Part shown: piece by piece, positions 36,396-46,963 of the stretch | Layout of the letters: each line of letters starts with the position of its first letter | How positions within the stretch are numbered: the stretch's first letter is position 1 | Source of the DNA: Sabethes cyaneus | Taxonomy: Eukaryota > Arthropoda > Insecta > Diptera > Culicidae | Reading direction: 5' to 3' | DNA length: 64,000 bases | Assembly (NCBI RefSeq): GCF_943734655.1 | Contig: NC_071354.1 | Span: 176,610,411 to 176,674,410, forward strand | Notes under the pieces: generated by a model | Seen by the model: only the letters and a program-made list of their open reading frames with translations | Database searches by the model: none | What the model was told of the DNA's origin: nothing | Program-made: the position numbers and the translations under genes

Positions 36396-37516
36396 ACCTA
36401 TGGTTTGCATTTTTGTAAGTTTTATAAATTTGGCACTATTGTAATTTTTTTCGTGATGAAGGCTGCTAGCATGCATCACCAAACTGGAGTGAGTCATATA
36501 CGTATTCTTATAATAGATCTGTAAACAAACTGAACTTCCCATGACAATCCCATAAATTATTTATACGGGCAAAATTATACATTCCGAGACTGGTTTTAGT
36601 CGCAACATAAAACGGGTTTCGAACCCTAGTTGCGTCTTCCGCAAAAGCTATCGTTCCAAAAGGAGCTTACGTACTTAAACTGCAATATATGTAATTCCTT
36701 CGGACGGAATAATATGTCGGCTAGTGACACGATATAGGGTATGTTGCTGCTTCGTAATTGCCTATTCCCGTCCTAACCAACACAAATTATTAAAAATATC
36801 AGCATTTTTAAGACACAAAATGCAAAACTAGCTATTCCCTAATATTTTAGTTTATTGTCTATCATATGCGATCAATCAAAGTGAGCTGAGATCTTTTTAA
36901 ATGCTTTTTATCATTAAAGGAGTCCTACCAGCCAAAATTTCTACGTTTTTACGTGTGATGAAGAAGAAAATGTCGACTAATCGTTTTAATTTCCGTCATT
37001 CGCAAATGAAAATAGCTCACGCAAGGCATTGTCGTTATTCTACAGCCAGGAAAACTTGTCTGACCTGCAGAAATTTTGCAGAATAACTGTTGCCATGCCG
37101 TTCTACACAAATCCACTCGCGTTAGCTTCGTAAACATTGTTGTGATTTTTAGTTCGGACGATGAAAAATTTTGATGGATGGATTTTAAAACGGTACGACG
37201 AATTTAAGAAATAAAATCAGTTGTGTAATTTCAAAAATATGCTTTAATAATCGCTTTTCAGTGATTTCAAAGTTCACGGATCGGAAGGTAAGTGTGTTTT
37301 AGTCAAATCAGCATAAGAACTTTTGGACTATTCATCAAATCCATCCAACAAATGATGAAAATTATAATGATTTTACTTACTACGACAGGAATTAGAAATA
37401 AACCCTAGGTACAGGTAATTGATAATGCGAGCCATGCTTGGATCAAAGTGAAGAAAAAAAACCTGTATAGAAGCGTCCGCTAAGGAGCAAAAACACAAAT
37501 AAGGTTCGACGAACTG

Positions 37517-37572
<56 letters not shown>

Positions 37573-37700
37573 GTGTGTGTACGTGTGTGTATGAGTATGT
37601 GTGCTGTTTGACTCCGAGAAACAGACGGAGATGGCTGAACTGATTCGTTCACTATTACACCTAGTTGAAAGGTATTATCACCTTGTAGACCACTAACGAT
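36396..37700. other. 1.3 kb without recognised genes
   Basis: A tRNA-like hairpin with GGGTTCGAAACCC on the minus strand (near 36613-36625), flanked by mirrored CGCAAC, may be another SINE scrap. Otherwise nothing is recognised apart from the CT run listed separately. Confidence 0.4.
37522..37570. repeat. (CT)n microsatellite
   Basis: A pure CT dinucleotide run of about 24 units, followed by a GTGTGT-rich stretch. Confidence 0.95.
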
Positions 37701-37701
37701 T

Positions 37702-38551
37702 GCAGCCAGCTCCTAGCCTTCGCAGAAGACCTCCACATCATTACTAGAAACCGTGGGACGGCGGAGGCAATCTACGCCAGACTAAAAACGGAGGCTAGGA
37801 GGATATGGTTACAAATTAATGCGTCGAAAACCAAATATATGGTAGGAAGAGGCTCCTGAGAAAGCAACGTTTGCCACCCACGGACAGTGACTATTATCGG
37901 CGATGAACTGGAATTGGTTGATAATTTCGTATATTTGGTATCTCTGGTCACCGCCGACAATAATACGAGTATGGAGATCCAACGACGCATTCAAGCTGGA
38001 AATCGAGCCTACTTTTCCCTCCGCAAGACGTTTCGATCTAGGAGCATACGACGCCGCACAAAGCTGACGATGTACAAAACGCTAATAAGACAGGTAGTCC
38101 TCTACGGACTTGAAACGGTAACTTTGCTTACGGAAGACATACGTGCATTTGCCGTTTTTGAACGAAAGGTGTTGCGGACTATTTTTGGCGGAGTGCAAAC
38201 GGAAAGCGGAGAGTGGCGGAGACGTATAAACCACGAGCTACAGGCACTGCTTGGAGAGGTTCCCATCATGCACCTGGCGAAAGTTGGGAGACTACGGTGA
38301 GCCGGCCACGTCGTAAGGATGCCGGACGACTGTGCAGTGAAATCCGTTCTCTTCAAGAACCCCACCGGCACCTAGAATAGAGGGGCTCGACGTGCACGAT
38401 GGCTCGACCAGGTTAAAGCCGACTTGTGTGTGTGTCGAAACGCGCAACAAATTGGCGATGAGTAGCCCTGGACCGAGTACAATGGAGAGGAATTCTTGAT
38501 ACGGCAAGAGCCACCCCGGCTCTCGGTTGAATAAGTAAAGTAAGTAAGTAG
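37702..38551 (+). pseudogene. 5'-truncated RTE fragment with (TAAG)n tail
   Basis: Starting in the catalytic region (QLLAFAEDLHIITRN, so FADD has become FAED), it runs through NASKTKYMVGRGS, a long open stretch from about 37887 to 38300 (DNNTSMEIQRRIQAGNRAYF, TKLTMYKTLIRQVVLYGLE, KVLRTIFGGVQTESGEWRRR), RWAGH-equivalent and NPTGT, to a 3' end followed by TAAGTAAAGTAAGTAAGTAG at 38532-38551. One stop interrupts GRGS. It is close in sequence to the 28.6-30.6 kb copy. Confidence 0.9.
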
Positions 38552-38771
38552 GAAAATTGGGTTACAAATTAAGCCATTCAACGCATTCAAACTGGACGTC
38601 GGAGCCTACTTTTCCATCAGGCAAGACGCTTCGATCAAGGAGCATACGTCACCGCACAAAGTTGATGCTCAAAACACTAATCAGACCGGCAGTTCTTCAC
38701 AGACTTGAGACAGTAACTTTGCTTACGAAGGACATACGCTTACTTGCCGTATTTGAACGAAAGGTGTTGCG
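38552..38771 (+). pseudogene. RTE fragment, left of hAT-like insertion
   Basis: Immediately after the previous tail a second fragment begins with KIGLQIK, jumps by deletion to QRIQTG, and continues with RTKL..KTLIRPAVLHRLETV and VFERKVLR. It stops at GTGTTGCG and continues at 39389. Confidence 0.85.
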
Positions 38772-39388
38772 CAGAGGTGGCATAAACCGCAGCGCAGACC
38801 AAAAGACACACATTCTTAAAGAACACAACATTCGCCATGCGGTGTGTGTTCGCCCACAAATTCCCTTCAGTGTCTCTTTTGCTAAACACGCTCTTTCGTG
38901 TTTTACACGCACCAGGAAAAGGCAGTTGCAAACGCAGAGTGATAAATTTGTTGCGTGCTTTACCACACCAAGAGCCGCACTCTGCGCGTCTGGATTGTAC
39001 ACCCTGCGCTGGGTCAGTTGAAGTGGTGTGATTGAAGAAAAAAACATTTTTACTGTTGCGTCGCCTGATCCGTACTAACTTAACATAGACCATATTAGTT
39101 GTTCAGTGCAGCGTGTATTTTCACTTTTAAAAGGGCAGAAAATTTGTAAATACAAAACAATTTTTTTTGCGTTAATTCCGCACGGAGTGTGGCAAAGGGT
39201 AGCACCAAGTGCTGTTTGGATGATCACTCACTGGGCGATTTTCACCGAGTGCTGTCGTTTGCTCCTACTCCGCTTTAGCTCGTACGCTGTGTGCATATTA
39301 GCTGTAGAGGTGTGTTACCGAATCGCTCTGTGCGACAAGGCATAATATTGGAACATTGGGCGCATAGTGTGAGCGAATGACAGCCCTG
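38772..39388. mobile_element. hAT-like non-autonomous element (617 bp)
   Basis: It sits inside the RTE reading KVLR/TIFG. The 8-bp target duplication GTGTTGCG is exact (38764-38771, 39389-39396). Termini CAGAGGTGGCATA and the mirrored CAGGGCTGTCATT agree imperfectly. An 8-bp duplication with CAG..CTG ends is the hAT signature. Open frames of up to 154 codons inside it show no transposase motif. Confidence 0.85.
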
Positions 39389-39420
39389 GTGTTGCGGACT
39401 ATTTTTGGCGAAGTATAAAC
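39389..39420 (+). pseudogene. RTE fragment, right of hAT-like insertion
   Basis: GTGTTGCGGACTATTTTTGG continues the frame (VLRTIFGEV) for about ten codons and then joins an element B fragment at about 39420. Confidence 0.8.
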
Positions 39421-40013
39421 TAGAAGGGGTGAGATTGTGCCAAAGTTCATGCACTTTTGGTAAAATTAGGTTACATTGTAATTAAACCATCTCTACGGTA
39501 GTTGTTAATTGAATAATTTACTATATACTGACAGATTTGAAATAAACTTAGTTCCTAAATTGTGTGTATACTAAGCTAAAAACCAAAAACATATTAATAT
39601 TTTTTGAAACGATGGTTCTACAATTGATGAAGGGATGGGAAGGGAAAGTAATAAAGAAGGATTTTTTAGGAATGGAGGGGAAAGAGTGGAAAGGAAGGGG
39701 GGAGGGTAATAGGTAGCTACGCTTAACAAGTTGTCTTTGTGACTCCTACCTTTTGCCCAAGGTAGGAGTCACAAAGACAACTTGTTAAGCGTAGCTACCT
39801 ATTACCCTCCCCCCCTTCCTTTCCACTCTTTCCCCTCGATTCCCAAAAAATCCTTCTTCATTACTTTCCCTTACCGTCCCTTCATCAATTATAGAACCAT
39901 CGTTTCAAAAAATATTAATATATGCCTGACCGCATTTCAAGGTCAAAAGACTAAAAACACGAGTTTGGTCAAAAACATATGCTTGTTTGGCACAATCTCA
40001 CCCCGGATGACGG
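39421..40013. mobile_element. TIR element B, right-half copy, split by a palindrome
   Basis: CTAGAAGGGGTGAGATTGTG onward matches 14083-14290 closely and ends CACCCCGGATGACGG at 40013, followed by TA. The left half is missing. A 376-bp palindromic insert lies at 39595-39970. Confidence 0.85.
39595..39970. mobile_element. 376-bp palindromic foldback element
   Basis: The two halves are reverse complements, with a perfect inner arm of over 40 bases centred near 39763 (GACTCCTACCTT facing AAGGTAGGAGTC). The outer part repeats the terminal segment of the 10.2-11.5 kb palindrome (GAAACGATGGTTCTACAATT and gcctgaccgcatttcaaggt), without the tRNA-like interior. AAAAACATAT stands on both sides (39585-39594, 39971-39980) and only once in the empty copy at 14250, so it is a target duplication. 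Confidence 0.88.
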
Positions 40014-40071
40014 TAGTCCAAAATGACGAAAAGTGGAACTAGTTCCTAGTGCACCTAGTTTTCATTTTCTC

Positions 40072-41340
40072 ATTTATGGTCTTCAGCACTTTTGTTCATA
40101 TGAATATCCCCCTTAAACTAAAACTGTCAAACGTTAGTCATCGCTTATTATAATGAAAATAAAAAATAACTGTTTTTGTGTTAGGAAATACACTGAAGTC
40201 GCTTTTTACGCGGTTTTTACACTTTTACTTTTTTGTGCTCAAAACGTCTATTTTTTCGCGTGGTGTTGAAATCCACAAAGTTTTTTTACGCGAAATATTG
40301 TTTTTTATACGCGGTTTTCGGAATTTACGCGGTTTTCGAAATTTACGCGGTTTTTTTACGCGGTTTTGATTTACACGGGACGTATCCTGCGCGTAAAAAG
40401 CGACTTGGGCATATAGGGCATATTGTTTAAAAATTGGTTTTTCATACTTAGCTTTTCTTAGTTGCATTTTGCAAGAATACAATGTTCCAGACAATTATCG
40501 AAGCAATCAAAATACACGTTTTTGCAGAAGACCGCAAATCTCTTGAACCTTTACTTGCTGAGTTATCGCATATTCAAGCTTTAAATTTCCGTAAATTCAC
40601 GAGCCTATGGGGTAAACTGGGGCAAGTGGATTTATGAAATATGTGCTTCATCTTAAAGCTTAAGTCGAGTACTATAAACTTGTATGGGTTCCGCTTGTCC
40701 CCAAACACCCAAATGAGAGTAGGGCAAGTCTACGTTTTATGTGTTTCGCGTTTACTAAAGGTTCGATCCACGTCCATTTTTTTGTATTCGTAGATAGACA
40801 CATGGTTTCTTCGGTAATTTGGGCAATTTGGGTGGTTGGGGACAAGCGGAACCTATACAAGTTTATAGTTCTCGACTTAAGCTTTAAGATGAAGCGCTGA
40901 TTTCATAAATCCGCTTGCCCCATTTTACCCCATGGGCTCGTGATGCTATGGAAACTTATAGCTTGAATATGCGATAATTCAGCAAGTAAAGGTCCAAAAG
41001 ATTAGCGATCTTCTGCAAAATTTCGAGAGCTTCGATAATTGCCTAGAACATTGTATTCTAACAAAATGCAACTAACGAAAGCTAAGTATGGAAAACCAAT
41101 TTTTAAAGAAGTTTTAAAGAATATGCCCTATAGCACTCGATGAAGATAGAAATTTTATTTCTTCAGCAAAGTTGCTTGTTTTTACAATATTTACAACTTT
41201 GCCGAAGAAACTATGTCTATATTTCCCATCACAAAAAAGTTATTTTTTTATTTTCATTATAGTAAGCAATGACGAACTTTTTACAGTTTTAGATTAAGGG
41301 GGATATTTATACGAACAAAAGTGCTGAAGACCATAAATAA
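40072..41340. mobile_element. 1.27 kb foldback element E
   Basis: ATTTATGGTCTTCAGCACTT at the left is mirrored by GACCATAAAT at the right, and the arms pair over most of their length. Matching pairs include 40140-40170 with 41255-41275, 40440-40600 with 40950-41110, and 40610-40700 with 40820-40935. The inner arm carries GGGGTAAACTGGGGCAAG (40609) and its mirror CTTGCCCCATTTTACCCC (40914). Left and right arms differ between about 40191 and 40413, where another MITE sits. Confidence 0.8.
40191..40413. mobile_element. Small MITE G with TTTACGCGGTTTT phrase, nested in E
   Basis: TACACTGAAGTCGCTTTTTA at the left is mirrored by AAAAAGCGACTTGGGCATA at the right. TTTACGCGG occurs at 40207, 40323, 40342 and 40355, with variants at 40286 and 40309. 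Comparison with the opposite arm of E shows it took the place of about 105 bases. Confidence 0.7.
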
Positions 41341-41341
41341 G

Positions 41342-42067
41342 CAGCAAGCGAAGGCTATTAGCCAACGTGGTCCAGTCCATACTCAGGTATGGCGGGCCGG
41401 TGTGGTCATCGGCGTTAGGTACCAAAAGCTATCTAACCAAGCTGGAAAGCACCTATCGTCTCATGTGCTTAAGAGTGGCGAGTGCGTATCTCACAGTTTC
41501 ACATGACGCAATCTGCGTCTTAGCGGGTATGATGCCTATTGGTATCATCATCAGCGAGGACGTAGAGTGCTTCAACCAACGTGGAACTAAAGGCATACGG
41601 AGTACCACAAGATCGATCTCGATGATCACATGGCAGCGGGCATGGTCTAATTCTACAAAAGGCCGCTGGACACATCGACTTATCCCGGAACTATCGTGTG
41701 GCTCAACAGGCGTCACGGCGAAGTCAACTTCCACCTGTCACAAATTCTGTCAGGGCATGGTTGTTTTAGACAGTATCTGCACAAGTTTGGGCATGCGGAG
41801 TCCCTCGCGTGTCCCGAATGCGCGGACGTTGAGGAAACTGCAGAACATGCTTTCTTCATATGCCCTCGTTTCGCCGGCGTGAGAAGCAACATGATGGCAG
41901 TGAGCGGACAGGACACTACTCCGGAAAACTTAGTCCAAAGGATGTGTCCTAGCTCGGACGTCTGGGGAGCGGTCAATGCGGCTGCTACCCAGATCGTACT
42001 TGAGCTACAAAACCGCTGGAAAGCCGATCAACGGCGAATAAACAGCCTAACTACCATAGTCCAGTAG
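41342..42067 (+). pseudogene. R1-clade non-LTR retrotransposon, RT C-terminal part
   Basis: The reading LLANVVQSILRYGGPVWSSA starts at the edge of element E and continues through YRLMCLRVASAYLTVSHDAI, AGMMPIGIIISEDV and STKGRWTHRLIPEL. After a frameshift near 41690 it goes on with WLNRRHGEVNFHLSQILSGH, FRQYLHKFGHAESLACPEC and a C-x2-C-x8-H-x4-C zinc motif (CPECADVEETAEHAFFIC) near 41810-41865. It ends at TAG 42065. These are hallmarks of R1-clade ORF2 C-termini. The upstream RT and endonuclease are absent. Confidence 0.88.
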
Positions 42068-42268
42068 TTATCTAAGAGTGTGCGTTAAGCACAATAGCCC
42101 CTCCCTGAAGTAATACCGATAAGGTGGTGCCAGGGGGGATTGAGGCTGGAGACTCGAGTAGGGTTTTAGTGGGTCTGGATCCCCACGCCCCAGTAGGGGG
42201 GTCGGGATACCAAACCCCACTCCCTGAGTTGTCTTCTCAGGTGTCTGATAGCAGATTTCCCTACTCGT
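42068..42268 (+). other. R1-clade 3' untranslated region
   Basis: GC-rich sequence with CCCCACGCCCCAGTAGGGGG follows the stop, runs to GTCTGATAGCAGATTTCCC near 42240-42262 and ends in an A-run (42269-42278), as a retrotransposon 3' end should. Confidence 0.65.
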
Positions 42269-42278
42269 TAAAAAAAAA

Positions 42279-42451
42279 TATTTCTGGAAGGGGGAATAGG
42301 GTGGCCATTAAAAAAGGAGAGGTTCAAAAACGTAAAAAAAGGCTTTGTGTCGATTTATAGAGACTACTGAGAAGAAGACAGACTTACTGGTGATTGGGGG
42401 ACAACGTGAGAGAAACTGTCTAAGGGAGTAGACATATTCAAATGAAAAACC
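42279..42451 (+). mobile_element. Helitron-like segment, left of insertion X
   Basis: GGTTCAAAAACGTAAAAAAA (42321) through gaagaagacagactta to CATATTCAAATGAAAAA matches 14595-14720. The continuation (ttttgtttcttgcattatga) is found only at 44499, after a 2 kb insertion. Confidence 0.7.
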
Positions 42452-44498
42452 CGATTTAATCCACCTAGTGGTGAAAGGAACCTTTGTTATACGGTCTTAC
42501 TTGCTATTTGAGATAGAAATCGACACGTCTTCGGAACATAATTCATCTATTGGTTAACGTTGCGTGGTGCGTTGGTTTTCATAAAATTTTTGGAAATTGA
42601 ATAAGTTTACAAAATTTAAACAAAATAGCAGCACCTATAAATTTTGATAGATCCTTTTTTCATGAAATTACTGAGTAAGGGTAAGCTGGTTGTTACTAAT
42701 TTGAGTAAGTGCAAGTAAAAGCAAGTTATAAGAGGAAATATTATTCTTTAACATATACATTGCGTAGTAAAAGTCTAGTTTATAGGTTTTTGAACTACGC
42801 ATAAATTTCTGTAACGCCATTATTTTTGATTGACATCAATAAAGTTTTCTTGAATAAATTTCATCAATTTTTATTAACCTTCGATTACTCACGCTGTACA
42901 ACACGCATTTTGTACAACACGTGTAGGTTTTTGAATGCCATATTGTTATAAAGTTACAAATCTCTGTTTAACTAACGTATATTCTTCAATTACCTTGTTA
43001 TGAGCAAAATGTCATAATTATTCAATGCATTAATACTTTAAATTGTTAGGCAAATAGATCAGCATAAACTGACATCACAGAAACGAAGCAATCAGCATGT
43101 GAGTTGTACCACGATTGGCCCTGGAAGTTTCTATTGTTTCTTCATATGTAAAAATGGTGTCTGTATGCAGCAACACAATCAGCAAATATAAAATGTTTAA
43201 AATGTATCTGTTGGTAGTCGAGTCATTCGGGGTCAAAATTAAGGCATTTTTTAATCAAAGTTCTACAGTACCTAAACAAACAAACATAGAGGTATACTAT
43301 ATTCATCAAAGTTGTGTATTTTTACTATTTGTACAATTTTGTAATACATGAAAAAGGAATACAACAATTGCAAAAAGAGCTAAAATAGAAAAAACTGATC
43401 TTACAAATTCATATACAATGAATAAGATTTTTCTCTCTTCGCTTAATAGATAGAAGGTTACTGTATTCAATAAAATTTCTTGTAATAATATGTTCTAAAA
43501 CTTTGCAGAACACATCAATGTGTTATATTGAAACTGAAGAAAAATAATTTTTTTATTTCACTTTTAGGGGGATTAATCAAAATTTAAATTGCACCAGACG
43601 ATAGAACTTTCAATTTTAAGAAATTCTTCCGAAGGTTCCATAAACTTAAAACCAAGTTTTCCCAGTCAAAATTCTAATGCGCATGTCTTTTTGGCTTTGG
43701 GCCATTGTGTGCGCGAGTAACCGAATTACAAAAGTCGGCGCGAGTGTTGGAGGGTTAATATCTTTTGATCGGCAAAACCGATTCTTCTGAAATTTTGCAG
43801 ATATATTTGTAGCATTAAAATCTCTAATTTGATGCCAAAATAATTCAAACTAGATAAATCATCTTAGATGAAATCGTTATAAATTATTGTAAATTTTAAT
43901 GTGTTGTATTCAATTGATCATAACTTTCAAATTAAACGTCCCATCAAAAAACAAATCAATAGTGATCTATTAGGTTATGTTAGCTGTCAAATGAGACTAA
44001 TAGCGTCTAAATCGGTTTAGTCATTTCTAAGAAACAGGCGATAATTATTACCTTGTCAAAACAGGTTTTTTAAGCATAACTTTTAAACTGATTGTTTGTT
44101 TTCAATAAAATTTATCCAAAAAATCTAGTGTTAACGAGAGCTTTCATTCGATACCAAGATCGTTGAAATCGGTCATTTGGGTCCGGAGAAAATCGTGTCA
44201 CGTAATTTTTACTTATAACTTTTAAACGAAATGTCGGACCTCGAAACAATTCAATAGTGATATACTAGGCAATAATACCTTTCAAACAAAAGTAATAGCG
44301 AACAAATCGATTCAGCAATCTCCGAGAAATAGGCGATAGAAAAGTTGCGCCCCGCACATACATACACACATACACACAGACATTGCTCAGTTCGTCGAAC
44401 CCTGTCGATTGGTATATGTGGCTCGGCCCTCCGGGCCTCGGATCAATTTCGTGTTTTTCGACCAATTCCTAAACCTTTGTTATAGTATAACAAAGGAA
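42452..44498. mobile_element. Inserted repeat X, itself carrying element D2
   Basis: Comparison with the empty block at 14710-14745 places an insertion of about 2.05 kb here. Its left end reads AATCCACCTAGTGGTGAAAGG then CCTTTGTTATAC. Its right end is the hairpin CCTTTGTTATAGTATAACAAAGG (44476-44498). Near 44345-44440 it contains CACATACATACACACATACA and CTCGGCCCTCCGGGCCTCGG, a stretch I recall as common in mosquito genomes. Class not assigned. Without D2 it is about 1.17 kb. Confidence 0.65.
42878..43754. mobile_element. TIR element D2 (877 bp, TTAA-flanked)
   Basis: CCTTCGATTACTCACGC at the left and GCGCGAGTGTTGGAGGG at the right, flanked by TTAA (42874-42877, 43755-43758), make this an inverted-orientation relative of D1. 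Its left 190 bases match the reverse complement of D1's right end, and its right end matches D1's left end (ACTTTTGTAATNCGG). The interior 43225-43690 is the shared core module instead of D1's interior. Confidence 0.82.
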
Positions 44499-44602
44499 AA
44501 AAGGTTTTGTTTCTTGCATTATGACAGTTTTCATTACAAAAACATATGTACAAGTGACTGACTGACAAAGGGGCCCCAAGTGAGATCGGGAAATCAGCTA
44601 GT
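44499..44602 (+). mobile_element. Helitron-like 3' end, right of insertion X
   Basis: GTTTTGTTTCTTGCATTATG resumes the Helitron-like block and ends GGGAAATCAGCTAGT at 44602, as at 14826. Confidence 0.7.
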
Positions 44603-44805
44603 AATTACATAATTTTTGAAGTGAGCTCTTTGAAATCAAATTATGAGCGATCAAAACGCTCCAGCCAATGCTGAGAAGAGTTCGGTTTCGAGTGGGATAG
44701 ACACACAGATATGTGCCAATTTTCCAAAAGGTAAATAGTTTGGGAACCTTAAGCAAAAACCGGAATATTGTAGCGAAATTATTGCCTCTGCCTCATCCGA
44801 CGCAG

Positions 44806-45110
44806 GGATGGTCAGATCACTTTGACTCAATTTTGATTCATTTGACAGTACCGTCTCAGCCGAGCAAAATTTGACTATATTATGTATGGGACATTTGCGG
44901 AACTAGGTATAATCTATAATATTGCTGAATTATGTTTTGTAGTATCTTTTGTAGTTACAGAACTACAATGCTAGTATCTCATTAGTGACTAAATGAACGT
45001 TCATTTAGTTACTAATGAGGTACTAGCGTTGTAGCACCGTAACAACAAAAGATATAGCAAAACTTTTTTCAGCAAAATTGTAGATAATAACTAGTTCTGC
45101 CCAGTTCTGC
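44806..45110. mobile_element. hAT-like terminus plus palindrome
   Basis: CAGGGATGGTCAGATCACTT at 44806 resembles a hAT terminus. A similar CAGGGATGGAAAAATCGCTT occurs at 51677. From about 44885 to 45110 the sequence folds back on itself around 45000 (AATGAACG/TTCATT), with arms of over 90 bases and mismatches. No matching right terminus or duplication was found. Confidence 0.5.
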
Positions 45111-45382
45111 AACTTCAGATTGACAAGAAAAATGCAGTGAATATACCTATAAAAAAGGATTTCTGTCTGTCTGTCTGTCTGTCCGTATGTTCCTTATAGA
45201 ATCGAAAACTACTGAACCGATCAGCGTGAAAATTTGCTTGTAGAGGTTTTTGGGGCCAGGAAAGGTTTTAGTGGTGGTTAGAGACCCCTCCCCCCACTAA
45301 GAGGGCGGGCTGCAATACAAATAAAACACAATTTTCTGCATAACTCGAGAACTAATTAAGCAAATAGAACAAAATTTAACAT

Positions 45383-46963
45383 ATGGGTGTTAAAGCGCCC
45401 ATGGAAGATAGGGATGTCCTAGCACCTGATCTTCAAGAAGTCAAACGAGAAATCAGGCTGCTGAAGACCAATAAAGCCGCTGGGAAGGACCGCCTACCGG
45501 CAGAGCTTTATAAACATGGCGGAGAAACGCTAGCAAAGGCTCTACACTGGGTTATTTCAAGGATTTGGGAGGAGGAAAAGCTACCGGAGGAATGGATGGA
45601 AGGAGTGGTTTGTCCCATCTACAAAAAGGGTGATCGGCTAGACTGCTGCAACTATCGTGGTATTACGCTGGTAAACGCCGCCTACAAGGTACTCTCCCAG
45701 ATCCTGTTACGCCGGCTGTCACCGATAGCACAAGGTTTCGTAGGGAATTATCAGGCGGGTTTCATGGGGGCTCGCGCAACTACGGACCAAATGTTTACTA
45801 TCCGACAGATCTTGCAGAAATGTCGGGAGTACAACGTGCCCACGCATCACATCTTTATCGATTTCAAAGCAGCATACGATACAGTCGATCGAGACAAGCT
45901 ATGGCAGATAATGCACGAATACGGTTTTCCGGACAAACTGACGCGACTGATCAGAGCTACATTGGATCGAGTGATGTGTTTCGTACGCATCTCTGGGACA
46001 CTCTCGAGTCCCTTCGAGACGCGACGAGGGTTGAGACAAGGTGACGGTCTATCCTGCATGCTGTTCAACATCGCTCTTGAGGGGGTGATCCGACGAGCGG
46101 GCATTGAAACGAGAGGAACGATTTTTACCAAGAGTAGCCAACTTCTAGGCTTTGCAGATGACTTCGATATCATTGCCAGGAACTTTGCGACGGCGGAGGC
46201 AATCTACGCCAGACTGAAAGCGGAGTCTAGGAGAATTGGGCTAAAAATAAATGCGTCGAAGACCAAATACATGAAAGGAAGAGGCTCAAAGGAAACAAAT
46301 GCGCGCCTCCCACGGACGGTAACCGTTGACGGCGACGAACTAGAAGTGGTAGAAGAGTTCGTGTATTTGGGATCGCTGGTGACCGCGGACAACAACACTA
46401 GTAAGGAGATCCAGCGGCGCATCCAAGCGGGAAATCGGGCCTACTTTGCCCTTCGTAAAACGCTGCGATCAGGAAGCATACGCCGCCGCACGAAGCTAAC
46501 AATGTACAAAACCATTATTAGACCGGTAGTTCTTTATGGACTTGAAGCCGTGACGCTGCTTACGGAGGACATACGCGCCCTTGCCGTGTTTGAGCGGAAA
46601 GTGCTGCGGACGATATTTGGCGGAGTACAAACTGAAAGCGGAGAGTGGCGGAGGCGTATGAATCACGAGCTACAGGCACTGCTTGGGGAGACTCTCATCG
46701 TACATCTAGCGAAAGTTAGCAGGCTACGGTGGGCCGGACACGTCGTAAGGATGCCGGACGACAGTGGGACGAAAACGGTCCTCTTCAACAACCCCACCGG
46801 CACCAGGAACAGGGGGGCCCAACGTGCACGATGGCTCGACCAGGTCGAAAGCGATTTGCGACTTCTGAGACGACTAGGAAATTGGCGACGAGTGGCCCAA
46901 GACCGAGTTGAATGGAGACGAGTGCTTGAAACAGCACGAGCCACCCCGGCTCTGTGCTGCTGA
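45383..46963 (+). CDS. RTE reverse transcriptase, 5'-truncated but open (526 codons)
   Basis: This is the only long intact frame in the window. It encodes the RT and C-terminal half of an RTE-type ORF2. Residues 31-47 give the RT entry KAAGKDRLPAELYKH, 155-166 motif A (HIFIDFKAAYD), 216-232 motif B (GLRQGDGLSCMLFNIAL), and 257-260 the catalytic FADD. The thumb follows (INASKTKYM, 289-297), then the C-terminal domain with RWAGHVVRM (449-457), NRGAQRARWLDQVESDL and NWRRVAQDRVEW. The endonuclease is missing through 5' truncation. The first codons, ATG GGT GTT, lie in the Helitron-like host and its target duplication, so this start is accidental. All catalytic RT residues remain, but without endonuclease and promoter it is probably not mobile. 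Confidence 0.92.
   Translation: MGVKAPMEDRDVLAPDLQEVKREIRLLKTNKAAGKDRLPAELYKHGGETLAKALHWVISRIWEEEKLPEEWMEGVVCPIYKKGDRLDCCNYRGITLVNAAYKVLSQILLRRLSPIAQGFVGNYQAGFMGARATTDQMFTIRQILQKCREYNVPTHHIFIDFKAAYDTVDRDKLWQIMHEYGFPDKLTRLIRATLDRVMCFVRISGTLSSPFETRRGLRQGDGLSCMLFNIALEGVIRRAGIETRGTIFTKSSQLLGFADDFDIIARNFATAEAIYARLKAESRRIGLKINASKTKYMKGRGSKETNARLPRTVTVDGDELEVVEEFVYLGSLVTADNNTSKEIQRRIQAGNRAYFALRKTLRSGSIRRRTKLTMYKTIIRPVVLYGLEAVTLLTEDIRALAVFERKVLRTIFGGVQTESGEWRRRMNHELQALLGETLIVHLAKVSRLRWAGHVVRMPDDSGTKTVLFNNPTGTRNRGAQRARWLDQVESDLRLLRRLGNWRRVAQDRVEWRRVLETARATPALCC

Noticed and set aside
38852..39060. Frames of up to 154 codons inside the hAT-like element
   Set aside because: No transposase motif, and they start in RTE sequence or overlap on both strands.
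45847..46173. Antisense frame over the RTE RT domain
   Set aside because: Shadow of the RT frame.
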